Origin: JASSUD01 sp031963445
GTDB taxonomy: Bacteria > Pseudomonadota > Gammaproteobacteria > Burkholderiales > Burkholderiaceae
Reading direction: 5' to 3'
Length of the DNA: 64,000 bases
Assembly: GCA_031963445.1 (NCBI GenBank)
Contig: JASSUH010000001.1
Coordinates: 1,550,001 to 1,614,000 of the forward strand
The number at the start of each line of letters is the position of its first letter. The first letter of the stretch is position 1. A program made the position numbers and the translations under genes. Below the pieces are notes generated by a model, which ran no database searches, was not told the origin of the DNA, and worked only from the letters and a program-made list of their open reading frames with translations. Positions 1 through 8,349 of the stretch are shown here, piece by piece.

Positions 1-1
1 T

Positions 2-1126
2 CAACATATAACGCACGATAACGAAGCGCCATTAACCTGGACGCATAATCGTGTCGAAGGGCGTAATGAATATATTCAACTGCTATACGTGCCAGCGAAG
101 GCCTCGTTCAATTTATGGGATCGTGATCAGCCAAGCGGTTTGAAGTTGTATGTGAAGCGCATTTTTATTATGGATGATGCTAAGCAGCTGCTTCCGTCTT
201 ATTTGCGCTTTATCCGCGGCGTGGTTGACTCAAATGACTTACCTTTGAATGTGTCACGCGAAATTTTGCAGCAAAGCCGCGATGTGAAATCAATTCATGA
301 CGGTGTGACGAAGCGTGTACTGACGATGCTAGAAGATCTGGCAGAAAAAGACGCGAGCGGTTATCAAACCTTCTGGGATAATTTTGGCCAAGCTTTCAAA
401 GAAGGGATGGGAGAGGACCATGCTAACCGAGAGCGTATTGCAAAATTATTACGCTTTGCTAGCACGCATACTGATACTTCCGCGCAAACAGTGACGTTAG
501 CTGACTATGTCGCACGCATGAAAGAAGGCCAAACGCATATCTATTATCTAACTGCAGATAGTTGGCAAGCAGCACGCAATAGCCCGCATCTTGAAGTGTT
601 CCGTAAAAAAGATGTCGAAGTTCTGCTGCTCACTGAGCGTGTCGATGAATGGATGCTTTCATTCTTGCGTGAGTTTGACGGTAAGCCAATGACGAGCGTC
701 GCACGTGGTGACCTCGATTTAGGTGGCTTAAGCGATGAGGATAAAAAAGCGCAAGAAGAAATTAGCCAGACCTTAAAGCCGTTACTCGACAAAATGCAGG
801 AAGAGCTGAAAGATAAAGCAAAGCAAGTGCGCCTCACTTTCAGGCTGACTGATTCTCCTTCTTGCTTGGTGGCTGATGACAATGAGATGAGCGGTTATCT
901 GCAACGCTTATTAAAGGCATCTGGTCAAACAGCACCTGATTTCAAACCTATCCTTGAAATTAACGCTGAACATCCTTTGATTAAACGGTTAAATCTAGAT
1001 AGGCCAGATTTGACTGATTGGTGTCATTTGTTATTTGACCAAGCGTTACTCGCTGAAGGGGGAGCGCTAGAAGATCCGGCTAGCTACGTAAAACGAACCA
1101 ACGCTTTATTGTTGGCTGATGCTTAA
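2..1126 (+). CDS. htpG: Hsp90-family chaperone HtpG (5' truncated by window edge)
   Basis: C-terminal part of the ATP-dependent cytosolic chaperone HtpG. The reading frame is open from base 2, upstream of any start codon, so the gene begins outside the window; the GTG at 89 is internal. Visible HtpG middle-domain signatures are WTHNRVEGRNEYIQLLYVP, the LWDRDQPSGLKLYVKRIFIMDD stretch (read in two overlapping parts) and LPLNVSREILQQ. The remainder is the client-binding and C-terminal dimerisation region, ending DPASYVKRTNALLLADA. The gene precedes ubiC, as in Burkholderia. About 374 residues are visible of roughly 630 expected. No frameshift is seen. Confidence 0.97.
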   Translation, partial: QHITHDNEAPLTWTHNRVEGRNEYIQLLYVPAKASFNLWDRDQPSGLKLYVKRIFIMDDAKQLLPSYLRFIRGVVDSNDLPLNVSREILQQSRDVKSIHDGVTKRVLTMLEDLAEKDASGYQTFWDNFGQAFKEGMGEDHANRERIAKLLRFASTHTDTSAQTVTLADYVARMKEGQTHIYYLTADSWQAARNSPHLEVFRKKDVEVLLLTERVDEWMLSFLREFDGKPMTSVARGDLDLGGLSDEDKKAQEEISQTLKPLLDKMQEELKDKAKQVRLTFRLTDSPSCLVADDNEMSGYLQRLLKASGQTAPDFKPILEINAEHPLIKRLNLDRPDLTDWCHLLFDQALLAEGGALEDPASYVKRTNALLLADA

Positions 1127-1172
1127 ATGAGTTTGCCCAGTTAGCGAACCTCTGTATAGCTTCTAGAGAAGC

Positions 1173-1252
1173 GTTGAATAAACCGGGAACGGAATGCCTT
1201 TGCTGTCAGTACATTAATACGGTACGGAGGAATGGTTCCCGGTTTATTCAGC
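1173..1252. repeat. Long inverted repeat downstream of htpG, possible terminator or MITE
   Basis: Arms at 1173-1190 and 1235-1252 are complementary at 17 of 18 positions (GTTGAATAAACCGGGAAC against GTTCCCGGTTTATTCAGC), with a 44-nt loop. It lies 46 bp after the htpG stop. There is no clear T-run, so it may be a miniature repeat rather than a classical terminator. Confidence 0.6.
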
Positions 1253-1259
1253 ATTTAAC

Positions 1260-1462
1260 TAAGAGCTTATTCACGATCTCTAAGCAGAAGTCTCTGAGAG
1301 GTGCGTGGTAGGCATATTAGGTTTCCGTATTTAATTAAGAGTCATCCCACAAAGAATCATAGGTTGGAGTGACGAAGGAACCCCAACATGCCTACCAACA
1401 GCCTCTATTTGACTCTTCTGAAAAACCCCGAGGTACTTCGGAAAATCGTGAACAAGCTGCTT
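1260..1462. repeat. Degenerate copy of the AAGAACCTGTTCACGATC palindromic repeat family
   Basis: Outer ends read AAGAGCTTATTCACGATC (from 1260) and AATCGTGAACAAGCTGCTTA (to 1462), in inverted orientation. Internal words such as GTGACGAAGGAACCCCAAC and ATGCCTACCAA recur in the copy at 54.57-54.72 kb. It fills most of the 430-bp gap between htpG and ubiC. No gene is supported here; a short minus-strand open frame over this repeat looks spurious. Confidence 0.6.
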
Positions 1463-1556
1463 AACAGCAGGATAACCAACTACGGCCTTCTTGCTGCAGA
1501 GATTATCTAGAGGTTCTTCAAGCATTGCTTGGCTGGGTGTTTGACTTTCGATTTCA

Positions 1557-2189
1557 ATGCTTTTCAATCCAGCAGATTCCGAATGGCGCGTGACACCACG
1601 CGCTATTTTTTCTTTGACTCAAAAAGATTGGCTCAGCCGCGGTGGCGCGCTGACAGGGCATTTAGCGCGCTTAGGTAAAGTTGATGTGCAGGTATGCCGA
1701 GAAACTATTGAGTTGGGATGGGCAGATGAAATTGCCTGTTTAGGCGTGAATGCACGAACCTTATTGTGGGTGCGTGAGGTATTGCTGCGGGTGAATGGCA
1801 CGCCTTTTGTCGCAGCGCGCAGTGTCGTGCCATTGACTTCTAGTCGTGGCGTCTGGCGTGCGGTGCGGGGTTTGCATACGCAACCATTGAGTACTTTGTT
1901 GTACCACGATAAATCAATTAAACGTTCAGCCTTAGCCAGTCAGCGTATTAATCGATGCCATCCACTATATCGGTTAGTTAGCTGCAACGTACCTATCCTC
2001 AAAGGCGAATCTACCTTGTCTGCACGCCGCTCGATTTTTGTGCGTAGTGGGGCGCCATTATTAGTAACGGAATGTATGCTCGACCCGCTATGGGCGCACT
2101 TGGCTAGCAAGCCTCTGCATGAGGCTGCTACGGCGGTTATGCAGAGGTTGCCTGAGCGCAATGAAGCAGAGGCAAGTCCATGCAACTGA
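1557..2189 (+). CDS. ubiC: Chorismate--pyruvate lyase UbiC
   Basis: Converts chorismate to 4-hydroxybenzoate plus pyruvate, the first committed step of ubiquinone synthesis, in the cytosol. The 210-aa protein shows the family pattern seen in Burkholderia UbiC: WRVTPRAIFSLTQKDWLSRGG near the N-terminus (longer than 20 residues in full), WVREVLLRVNGTPFVAARS in the middle, and RRSIFVRSGAPLLVTECMLD towards the C-terminus. The conserved catalytic Glu is in VTECML. The ATG at 1557 leaves a plausible N-terminus of normal length, but no strong Shine-Dalgarno is seen. The 3' end overlaps the next gene by 10 bp, suggesting co-translation. Its position after htpG matches the Burkholderia order. Confidence 0.9.
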   Translation: MLFNPADSEWRVTPRAIFSLTQKDWLSRGGALTGHLARLGKVDVQVCRETIELGWADEIACLGVNARTLLWVREVLLRVNGTPFVAARSVVPLTSSRGVWRAVRGLHTQPLSTLLYHDKSIKRSALASQRINRCHPLYRLVSCNVPILKGESTLSARRSIFVRSGAPLLVTECMLDPLWAHLASKPLHEAATAVMQRLPERNEAEASPCN

Positions 2190-2659
2190 TAGGTTTTCCG
2201 CCAGTGCTGGCGCAGGACACGCGCATTCTGCTGCTGGGGAGTTTTCCCGGTGTGGCCTCGCTTGATGCTACTCAATATTACGCACATCCACGCAATCAAT
2301 TTTGGCGTTTGTTAGGTGAGTTAATAGATGAGCCTCTTGCCGAGCTTGATTATTCAACCCGGCTTGAACGTGTGTTAGCGCACCATATCGGTATTTGGGA
2401 TGTGCTTGCAGCGTGTGAACGTAGCGGCAGTTTAGATACCGCCATTCGGGCAGCCAGCCCGAATGATTTTGCCGTGCTAAAGAGGTTGGCGCCACAGCTT
2501 AAGAAAGTTTGCTTTAACGGTAAAACAGCTGGCCGCTTCGAGCCAATTTTGTGCGCTGCAGGTTATCAGACAGCCATTTTGCCTTCATCTAGTCCAGCCT
2601 ATGCTGCTTTGTCGTTTGAAGAAAAACTGCTGTTATGGCGCGAGCGGTTAAGCAATTAA
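2180..2659 (+). CDS. DNA-deoxyinosine (hypoxanthine) glycosylase, UDG superfamily
   Basis: Predicted to excise deaminated bases (hypoxanthine or uracil) from DNA as the first step of base-excision repair. The 159-aa protein has the family N-terminal motif LLLGSFPGVASL followed by YYAHPRNQFWRLLG at residues about 18-45, and the C-terminal LPSSSPAYA that corresponds to the second active-site loop of UDG-fold enzymes. Family HDG proteins are about 160 aa, so it is full length. The start codon overlaps the ubiC end by 10 bp. Its stop codon is the first three bases of the palindromic repeat that follows. Confidence 0.82.
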   Translation: MQLIGFPPVLAQDTRILLLGSFPGVASLDATQYYAHPRNQFWRLLGELIDEPLAELDYSTRLERVLAHHIGIWDVLAACERSGSLDTAIRAASPNDFAVLKRLAPQLKKVCFNGKTAGRFEPILCAAGYQTAILPSSSPAYAALSFEEKLLLWRERLSN

Positions 2660-2762
2660 GAACCTGTTCATGATCTTCAGAAATTACCCTTAAGGCCGTC
2701 ATGTTGGGGTTCGTGCCTCACCCCAACACAACCCACTTTTGAAGATCATGAACAGGTTCTTA
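2657..2762. repeat. 106-bp palindromic intergenic repeat with 23-bp perfect arms
   Basis: Arms at 2657-2679 and 2740-2762 are perfect reverse complements (TAAGAACCTGTTCATGATC plus TTCA). An inner hairpin TGTTGGGG / CCCCAACA lies at 2702-2709 / 2721-2728. The left arm includes the stop codon of the glycosylase gene. This is the best-preserved member of a repeat family also seen near 1.3, 54.6, 56.5 and 59.7 kb. Confidence 0.85.
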
Positions 2763-2867
2763 GCAACGAAGAAACCTCTGAAAAACCCCGAGGGCCAGGG
2801 GTGCCTCAGTTGATCATCTTTCCGCCCATGAGGTTTTGCAGAGGTTTTCTAACTCGTACCGCCGATT

Positions 2868-3833
2868 TTATAAAACACTTTTTTGTTGCTCGATGAGCGT
2901 TTGTAACTTGAATGTATCAGCCGCAAATTGACGGATTCCTTCGGCTAATTTTTCAGTCGCCATCGCATCTTGATTAAGCTGATAGCGAAAGGTTGGCTCG
3001 TCTAGCCTGACACGCCCAAGCGTTGCGCTTTCTGCTGGTACAGTTTGTGGCGACAGTTGGCGCTCAACTGGCTCTGTACTATTTTTTAATTCCTCTAATA
3101 AAGATGGACTGATAGTAAGCAGATCACAGCCAGCAAGCGCGATAATTTGCCGAGGACTGCGAAAGCTTGCCGCCATAATCTCAGTGGTATAGCCAGCTTG
3201 TTTGTAGTAATCGTAAATGCGCTGTACCGACTGTACGCCTGGGTCAGGCACGCTAGCGTAGTTTGGCTCATGCGCTTGCATCTTCGCTTTTTGCTGATAC
3301 CAATCGTCAATCCGACCGACAAACGGTGAAATCATTTTTACCCCAGCTTCAGCGCAAGCTACGGCCTGTGACAAAGAAAAGAGTAGGGTCAAATTGCAGC
3401 GAATACCCGAACGTTCAAGTATTTCAGCAGCGCGAATACCTTCCCAAGTCGAAGCAATTTTGATCAACACACGCTCGCGCGCAATGCCTAATTTTTCATA
3501 CAGCTTGATTAATGTATGAGCCTTATCAACAGTAGCTAACGTATTAAATGACAGGCGTGCATCCACCTCAGTCGACACACGTCCAGGAACAATTGCAAGA
3601 ATCTCGCAACCGATGGCAATCAATAGATGGTCGATAATTTGATCTGTCGTTTGCGTGTGGTGCTTACGCACAATTTGGTTGAGCAACGGCTGATACTCGC
3701 CTTGCGTCACGGCTTTTAAAACCAGGGATGGGTTAGTCGTGGCATCTTGTGGCTGATAGCGCTTTAAAAGCAGAAAATCACCCGTATCCGCCACGACGGT
3801 GCTGTATTGTTTAAGCGTATCAAGAGTGTTCAT
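2868..3833 (-). CDS. tal: Transaldolase
   Basis: Transfers a dihydroxyacetone unit between sugar phosphates in the non-oxidative pentose phosphate pathway. The 321-aa length is typical of the TalB-type enzyme. The Schiff-base lysine is K125 in RVLIKIASTWEG. The N-terminal signature DATTNPSLVLKA and the phosphate-binding ISPFVGRIDDWY and LLTISPSLLEEL segments are intact. It is a single gene with no partner on either side; the neighbour upstream is an orphan AT-rich gene. No frame damage is seen. Confidence 0.96.
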   Translation of the reverse strand: MNTLDTLKQYSTVVADTGDFLLLKRYQPQDATTNPSLVLKAVTQGEYQPLLNQIVRKHHTQTTDQIIDHLLIAIGCEILAIVPGRVSTEVDARLSFNTLATVDKAHTLIKLYEKLGIARERVLIKIASTWEGIRAAEILERSGIRCNLTLLFSLSQAVACAEAGVKMISPFVGRIDDWYQQKAKMQAHEPNYASVPDPGVQSVQRIYDYYKQAGYTTEIMAASFRSPRQIIALAGCDLLTISPSLLEELKNSTEPVERQLSPQTVPAESATLGRVRLDEPTFRYQLNQDAMATEKLAEGIRQFAADTFKLQTLIEQQKSVL

Positions 3834-4180
3834 TGTGTATTCCTAATTATTTTTCTAATCATCACAGTGCGTAGCATAGTCATTAACTGCATAAAGTAGC
3901 ATAAGAAAATGACTTAAATAATCTCAGCTCGAGATAAGGTCAGCGGTTGTCCGGTATGGAAGGGGTAAAGTTAGTTTATCAGGCTAAGGAAGTAAGGTGC
4001 TGATGTCGGAGAGGAGGCATCAGCTAAGTTTTTGCAGATACAGCGGCGGCTGATGCGAAGGTTGTCGCATACGGCAACGTAGGGGATGAATATATTATAA
4101 CTTTACTCATGTCACTTAAAATTTATTTGCCAAGCAGATAAATTTTTACTATTGATGAATCATGCGAAAACGCATTATTA
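3834..4180. other. Intergenic region with no recognisable gene
   Basis: About 350 bp between transaldolase and the orphan gene at 4181. It must contain the transaldolase promoter on the minus strand. I see no open frame resembling a known protein, no RNA gene and no strong hairpin. Confidence 0.5.
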
Positions 4181-4780
4181 TTACATCCTAAGTTCCCTTT
4201 TTATTTTCTGTTGTTTACCATATTCATTTCTACCTTCATTAATAATTTTAACAGCGTCAGTGCTAGCATTTTGCAACTTACCCGTCGACAATTTAAATTT
4301 TAAATTATTAGCTATGTTAGCATCGGCTTGATTAAAAACCCCCTTTCTATAAGCACCTAAAATACAAACAAAGTCTTCATAAAGGTTAGAGTGGTTTGGA
4401 ATATATTTTTTTCCTACAGCAAGCAGCATTATATTTAAAATATCTTGTTTTTCCTGTTCTTCTGGCAATACTTGTTCCTTTGCTTCGAGATAGGCATTTT
4501 CCTCATCTTTATTCGGGTCTCTATATTGAGAATCGCAAAAAAGATAGATAGATATTCGTTGCAAATTTTCTCGCTCTCCAGATTGTGAGAGCAAAATCGG
4601 TGGATTGGTTATAGTTCCTTCCTCATCCATTTTATATATATTTTGTTTTTGATTTGACAATGTCAGCAAAATATTTGTATGAAATTTCGGAGCCTTAGTA
4701 ATATTAGAAGTATCTTCTGAAGAGAAAAGCGGGTTGTAAGGATGAAATTTTTTATTTAAATCTTCAATATCCCTTGGCAT
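4181..4780 (-). CDS. Hypothetical AT-rich protein, 199 aa, unrecognised
   Basis: I do not recognise a family. The protein is hydrophilic, with no signal peptide and no membrane segment. The N-terminus (MPRDIEDLNKKFHPYNPLFS) looks disordered. A central helix-prone stretch around residues 100-150 includes LPEEQEKQDILNIMLLAVGK, and the basic C-terminus ends KQQKIKRELRM. Base composition is clearly more AT-rich than transaldolase or the cytochrome genes beside it. It resembles in this respect the effector-type genes elsewhere in the window. An IS982-type remnant lies just upstream. A horizontally acquired effector or accessory protein is possible but unproven. Confidence 0.5.
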   Translation of the reverse strand: MPRDIEDLNKKFHPYNPLFSSEDTSNITKAPKFHTNILLTLSNQKQNIYKMDEEGTITNPPILLSQSGERENLQRISIYLFCDSQYRDPNKDEENAYLEAKEQVLPEEQEKQDILNIMLLAVGKKYIPNHSNLYEDFVCILGAYRKGVFNQADANIANNLKFKLSTGKLQNASTDAVKIINEGRNEYGKQQKIKRELRM

Positions 4781-4959
4781 GACGCTATCCCATCACTATA
4801 TCTATTGCAGCTTTGGCTTGTTAATAACCCATATCAACAATTTAACACTAGGCTGCTTTAGATAATTCAGATCTGAGCGAAACACTTTACGTGCACACGA
4901 AATGTTTTTTGAAGCGCCTTTTTCATTTCTGCTCAAGTAAATGAAACGAATACATAACG

Positions 4960-5112
4960 TTGGCAGCTTTATCTGAACATGAGCTAGCGCGTTCGTTGGT
5001 GGGCAAACTCTATGTCGATAAAGGATATCTCTCTAAAGCAGCGTTTCTGCTCAGATTGGTTTATCCCGGTTGGACGTTAATGTTACCTTTAGCTTATTCA
5101 GCCTCTTTTTAA
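4960..5112 (+). pseudogene. IS982-family transposase remnant
   Basis: Translated from 4960 the frame reads LAALSEHELARSLVGKLYVD, then KGYLSKAAFLLRLVYPGWTL, with a stop at 5110-5112. The word GKLYVDKGYLSKAAF matches the DDE-domain segment of IS982-type transposases (GK-x-D-KGY-I/L-S). Only about 50 codons survive, with no start and no flanking inverted repeats visible. It occupies the 440-bp gap before the cytochrome genes. Confidence 0.6.
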
Positions 5113-5219
5113 GACAACTCACGCTAAGAAAAAACGTATACAAGTACATGTTAATAGACGTGTGGCGCTGTGCACGCTACAATCGGCGGTTTTTCCCGGC
5201 CTCTTCTCATTGAAAAGCT

Positions 5220-5570
5220 ATGAATAAATTGGTCATTACGGCCGTCTTTGCCACCTTTTTATCAGTCACGAGTTGGGCGTTTGCTTGTCCTGATACGGTG
5301 AGCACGGCCCAAAGTAAAGTTGAGATGTGTGCTGGCTGCCACAGTATTCCAGAGTATCGTACGGGCTTTCCTGAGGTTTACCGTGTGCCTATGCTGGGCG
5401 GTCAAAATGCTAAATATATTGAGACTGCGCTGCAGCAATATAAAAAAGGCACCCGTAAATTTTCATCGATGCAAGCCATTGCTGCATCGTTAAGCGATCA
5501 AGATATCGCTGAGATTGCTGCTTATTACGCGGCGCAGAAACCCACTCTCAAGCAACATCCTAAGCAATAA
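5220..5570 (+). CDS. Periplasmic class I cytochrome c (c4/c5-like)
   Basis: Small electron-transfer haem protein of 116 aa. A Sec signal peptide covers residues 1 to about 22 (MNKLVITAVFATFLSVTSWA). The haem-binding motif CAGCH is at residues 37-41. The likely distal Met ligand is the M in the RKFSSMQAIAASLSDQDIAE region, typical of c4-like domains, followed by IAAYYAAQKP. It is followed after 36 bp by a second cytochrome c, so the two probably form an operon and may act as a diheme relay to a terminal oxidase. The exact partner cannot be read from the sequence. Confidence 0.88.
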   Translation: MNKLVITAVFATFLSVTSWAFACPDTVSTAQSKVEMCAGCHSIPEYRTGFPEVYRVPMLGGQNAKYIETALQQYKKGTRKFSSMQAIAASLSDQDIAEIAAYYAAQKPTLKQHPKQ

Positions 5571-5606
5571 CATTTCTTGCGTAGCTGAAAGAGGATATAA
5601 AAATCC

Positions 5607-5966
5607 ATGAAGAAATATTTGGCAGCCGTGCTAGCGCTAAGTGCGCTGCAATTCACTCAATTAGTCCCAACCCATGCGGCTGATATTGGTAATGGCAAAG
5701 TGTTGGCTGAACGTAATAATTGTGCCGCTTGTCATGGTGCTGATTTTAATCAGCCAATTAGTCCTGATTATCCAAAGCTTGCGGGTCAGCATGCTGACTA
5801 TCTCTATTTCTCAATGCGAGCTTATCAAGTTGGGAATGGCAACCAGTTAGTGGGGCGCAACCATCAAATTATGCAGGTGCAAGTACAGAGCCTGTCACAA
5901 AGTGATCTACGTGATATCTCCGCGTATATCGAATCATTGCCTGGCGATTTGGTGCAAAAAAGATAA
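5607..5966 (+). CDS. Periplasmic class I cytochrome c
   Basis: A 119-aa monohaem cytochrome c. The signal peptide ends around THAAD (residues 22-26). The haem motif CAACH is at 39-43. The methionine-ligand region IMQVQVQSLSQSDLRDISAY is near the C-terminus. A purine-rich ribosome site (AGAGGATA) precedes the ATG at 5607. It is the second gene of the cytochrome pair and is closed by a strong hairpin. Together the two resemble split halves of a c4-type diheme cytochrome. Confidence 0.88.
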   Translation: MKKYLAAVLALSALQFTQLVPTHAADIGNGKVLAERNNCAACHGADFNQPISPDYPKLAGQHADYLYFSMRAYQVGNGNQLVGRNHQIMQVQVQSLSQSDLRDISAYIESLPGDLVQKR

Positions 5967-5975
5967 TCAGTCGTG

Positions 5976-6029
5976 CACAGTAAATGAAATAAGCCGTAGG
6001 CGTGCCTACGGCTTATTTCATTTACTGTG
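5976..6029. terminator. Perfect 26-bp hairpin after the cytochrome operon
   Basis: Arms 5976-6001 and 6004-6029 are exact reverse complements separated by a 2-nt loop, centred on GTAGGCGTGCCTAC. Converging nth lies 87 bp further on, so the element probably terminates both directions. There is no long T-run after it, and such length is unusual for a plain terminator. Confidence 0.75.
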
Positions 6030-6115
6030 TTAGCGATCATCACAGAAAGCTGTGATTCGTATCTTTGTTAAATGCTAATACACGGTGCTTGTGATTGAAG
6101 TTAGCTCAGTATTCT

Positions 6116-6802
6116 TTAATTTGAAACTTTTGCTACTTTGCGAGAAGCACGCGTCTCTTTAGTAATAGGTGGCGGCGTTTTCTGCTTAAATTCACACAAC
6201 GCTATCAGCGGACAGCGCCAGCACTCAGGGGTGCGTGCTTTACAAATATAACGTCCGTGCAAAATCAGCCAGTGATGTGCGTCGTGCTGAAATTGTTTTG
6301 GTGTGTATTTTTCCAGTGCTCGTTCAACTTCACGCACATTTTTGCCTGGTGCCAAACCAGTCCGATTTGCTACTCGAAAAATATGCGTATCTACCGCAAT
6401 AGTTGGGTGCCCAAAAGCGGTGTTTAAGATTACGCTAGCTGTTTTAGGGCCAACGCCTGGCAATGATTGGAGTGCTTGTCGATCATCTGGAACGGCACCG
6501 TCGTAGTGTTCAATGAGTAACCCGCATAAGGCAATAATATTTCTGGCTTTGGTACGAAATAAATTGATGGTTTTAAGATATTCCATCAACTGAGTTTCGC
6601 CCAATGCACGTAAAGCCTGCGGGGTGTTAGCAACAGGAAATAATTTGCGGGTCGCAAGGTTAACGGATTTGTCAGTGGCTTGTGCTGACAGCACGACTGC
6701 AATCAATAGCTCAAACGGACTGGCGTATTCAAGCTCGGTAGTTGGATGAGGATCCAGGCTTTGTAATGTTTCATATATTGCAAAGCGTTTTGCGGCGTTC
6801 AT
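6116..6802 (-). CDS. nth: Endonuclease III
   Basis: Base-excision repair glycosylase/AP lyase that removes oxidised pyrimidines. The helix-hairpin-helix LPGVGPKTA contains the catalytic lysine K120, and the catalytic aspartate D138 is in AVDTHIFR. The C-terminal [4Fe-4S] cluster motif C-x6-C-x2-C-x5-C is present in ICKARTPECWRCPLIALC. At 228 aa it is slightly longer than the E. coli enzyme because of a basic tail (KTPPPITKETRASRKVAKV). It lies 58 bp downstream of rnfB on the same strand, an arrangement common in Burkholderia and enteric bacteria. Confidence 0.96.
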   Translation of the reverse strand: MNAAKRFAIYETLQSLDPHPTTELEYASPFELLIAVVLSAQATDKSVNLATRKLFPVANTPQALRALGETQLMEYLKTINLFRTKARNIIALCGLLIEHYDGAVPDDRQALQSLPGVGPKTASVILNTAFGHPTIAVDTHIFRVANRTGLAPGKNVREVERALEKYTPKQFQHDAHHWLILHGRYICKARTPECWRCPLIALCEFKQKTPPPITKETRASRKVAKVSN

Positions 6803-6860
6803 GCTTTCCCTTTCTGTTTTTCCTTTCTTTTTTCACGCATTTTTCTTACTGCTTTACCTG

Positions 6861-7610
6861 CTACGGTAAAGCATCATTGCTACGTTCACTTTCTTCTTTA
6901 GACTTAAAATCAATTTCTATAGCTTGTTGGCGTTGGCGTGCACGTGCTAGCGCAGCTTGAACGAGAGCGTGTCTGTTGCTGGATGCATCGGGGATAGCCT
7001 CTGCGTTGGGCGATGGGGCCAGTTGAGAGGACTGATCTTGCTCATTTTTCACCACTTCAACAGGTGGCTGTACCTTGGTCGAAACTAGCGCACGTTCATG
7101 TCTTTTGAGAAGTTGTTCATGGTGCCGGCGAGCTGCATCAGCTTGTTGTTGCGACCAAGCTTGCCAACCCGTTGCTGTGCCAGTGACCGGTATCATCGTA
7201 ATGCAATCAACAGGGCAGGGCGGTATGCATAAATCGCAGCCAGTGCAGCGTTCTGTGATAACGGTATGCATTTGCTTGGGCGCACCAACAATAGCGTCCA
7301 CCGGGCAGGCTTGAATGCAAAGGGTGCAACCAATGCAGAGTGCCTCATCAATCAACGCGCGTGCGCGTGGTCGTTCAACGCCATTTTCTGGATTAAGCGT
7401 AAGCACTGGCTTATGCAAAAGCGCAGCGAGACGCTCAATCCCTTCCTGGCCGCCTGGCGGGCATTGATTATAGTTTGCGGTACCGTTTGCAATGGCTGCA
7501 GCATAAGGCCGACAGCCGTCATAACCGCATTTCGTACACTGCGTTTGCGGTAGAAGCTGATTGATACGGTCAGCAAGCTGAGTAGAATCGGTCACGAGAA
7601 AATAAGCCAT
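6861..7610 (-). CDS. rnfB: RnfB-like electron transport ferredoxin protein
   Basis: Iron-sulfur protein related to the RnfB subunit of the Rnf/Rsx complex. The N-terminal half has the Cys cluster CTKCGYDGCRPYA with a later C (residues about 25-50). Two ferredoxin [4Fe-4S] motifs follow: CIGCTLCIQACP and CTGCDLCIPPCP. The C-terminal third is a Gln/Ala-rich low-complexity tail. Unlike canonical RnfB it has no N-terminal membrane anchor. No rnfA, C, D, G or E lies nearby, so it may act as a solitary ferredoxin-like protein, as in many Burkholderia. It probably shares a transcript with nth. Confidence 0.88.
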   Translation of the reverse strand: MAYFLVTDSTQLADRINQLLPQTQCTKCGYDGCRPYAAAIANGTANYNQCPPGGQEGIERLAALLHKPVLTLNPENGVERPRARALIDEALCIGCTLCIQACPVDAIVGAPKQMHTVITERCTGCDLCIPPCPVDCITMIPVTGTATGWQAWSQQQADAARRHHEQLLKRHERALVSTKVQPPVEVVKNEQDQSSQLAPSPNAEAIPDASSNRHALVQAALARARQRQQAIEIDFKSKEESERSNDALP

Positions 7611-7649
7611 GGGTAAGAGTAGAACGCAATTTTATATCAGTGCATGCTG

Positions 7650-7735
7650 AAGGAACCTCTGCATAACCGTTTGGGCGGCAGATAATCCTCTATAACTGTT
7701 GTATTGGTATTTTCTGCCTGCGGTTTATTCGTTGT
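7650..7735. repeat. Short intergenic repeat word GGAACCTCTGCATAACC
   Basis: GGAACCTCTGCATAACC begins at about 7653 and recurs almost exactly at about 63262 (AGAACCTCTGCATAACC). Related words occur at 1147 (GAACCTCTGTATA) and 54548 (AGACCTTTGTATAAG). They resemble terminal inverted repeats of IS5-type elements and may be MITE or solo IS-end scars. Confidence 0.4.
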
Positions 7736-7824
7736 CTATTTAGCGATGAAGTTTTGCGTGGCTTCTGGCTTCAAACTAGAAAATTGACTAAGCTAGCGCG
7801 TTTTTTATCACGGCATAAGGCATC

Positions 7825-8349
7825 ATGGCATCTGACTCTCAACGCCAAGCGCACTTTATGGCGCTGGCATTAACCGCTGCAGAACAAGCTCGCGCACAAG
7901 GTGAAGTGCCAGTGGGTGCGATTGTTGTGCGTGATGATCAAGTCATTGCTAGTGGATTTAACTGCCCAATCAGTACTCATGATCCTTCTGCGCATGCTGA
8001 AATGGTAGCGTTACGTGCGGCGGCCAACGTATTAGGTAATTATCGGCTGCCTGGTTGTGAGTTGTACGTCACGCTTGAGCCCTGTCTGATGTGCGCAGGT
8101 GTCATTATGCAAGCCCGACTTGCGCGCGTTGTCTTTGGCGCGCGCGACCCCAAAACAGGTGTCTGCGGCAGCGTGCTGGACGCCTTTAGCACACGTCAAT
8201 TGAATCACCATACTCAAGTTGAGGGCGGGGTACTGGAAGCTGAGTGTGGACATTTGCTTAAAGATTTTTTTGCTGCCAAGCGCAGCGCGTTGCGTGCTGC
8301 TAAGCAAGCCTCTGCGATCTCGTGCGAGATAAACCATGATAGAAACTGA
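7825..8349 (+). CDS. tadA: tRNA adenosine(34) deaminase
   Basis: Essential zinc enzyme that converts A34 to inosine in the anticodon of tRNA-Arg(ACG). The zinc and catalytic motif HAEM is at residues 57-60 (H57, E59), and the second zinc motif PCLMC supplies C87 and C90. The motif GEVPVGAIVV is at the N-terminus. At 174 aa it has a C-terminal extension (AKRSALRAAKQAS) like other Burkholderiales TadA. An AAGG lies before the ATG at 7825. It overlaps ldcA by 14 bp, so the two are translationally coupled. Confidence 0.96.
   Translation: MASDSQRQAHFMALALTAAEQARAQGEVPVGAIVVRDDQVIASGFNCPISTHDPSAHAEMVALRAAANVLGNYRLPGCELYVTLEPCLMCAGVIMQARLARVVFGARDPKTGVCGSVLDAFSTRQLNHHTQVEGGVLEAECGHLLKDFFAAKRSALRAAKQASAISCEINHDRN

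Noticed and set aside
1331..1567. 78-aa minus-strand frame between htpG and ubiC
   Set aside because: It lies over the degenerate palindromic repeat and overlaps the ubiC start.
6861..7610. Loss of the rest of the Rnf complex as an unusual event
   Set aside because: A solitary rnfB-like gene next to nth is the usual state in Burkholderia.
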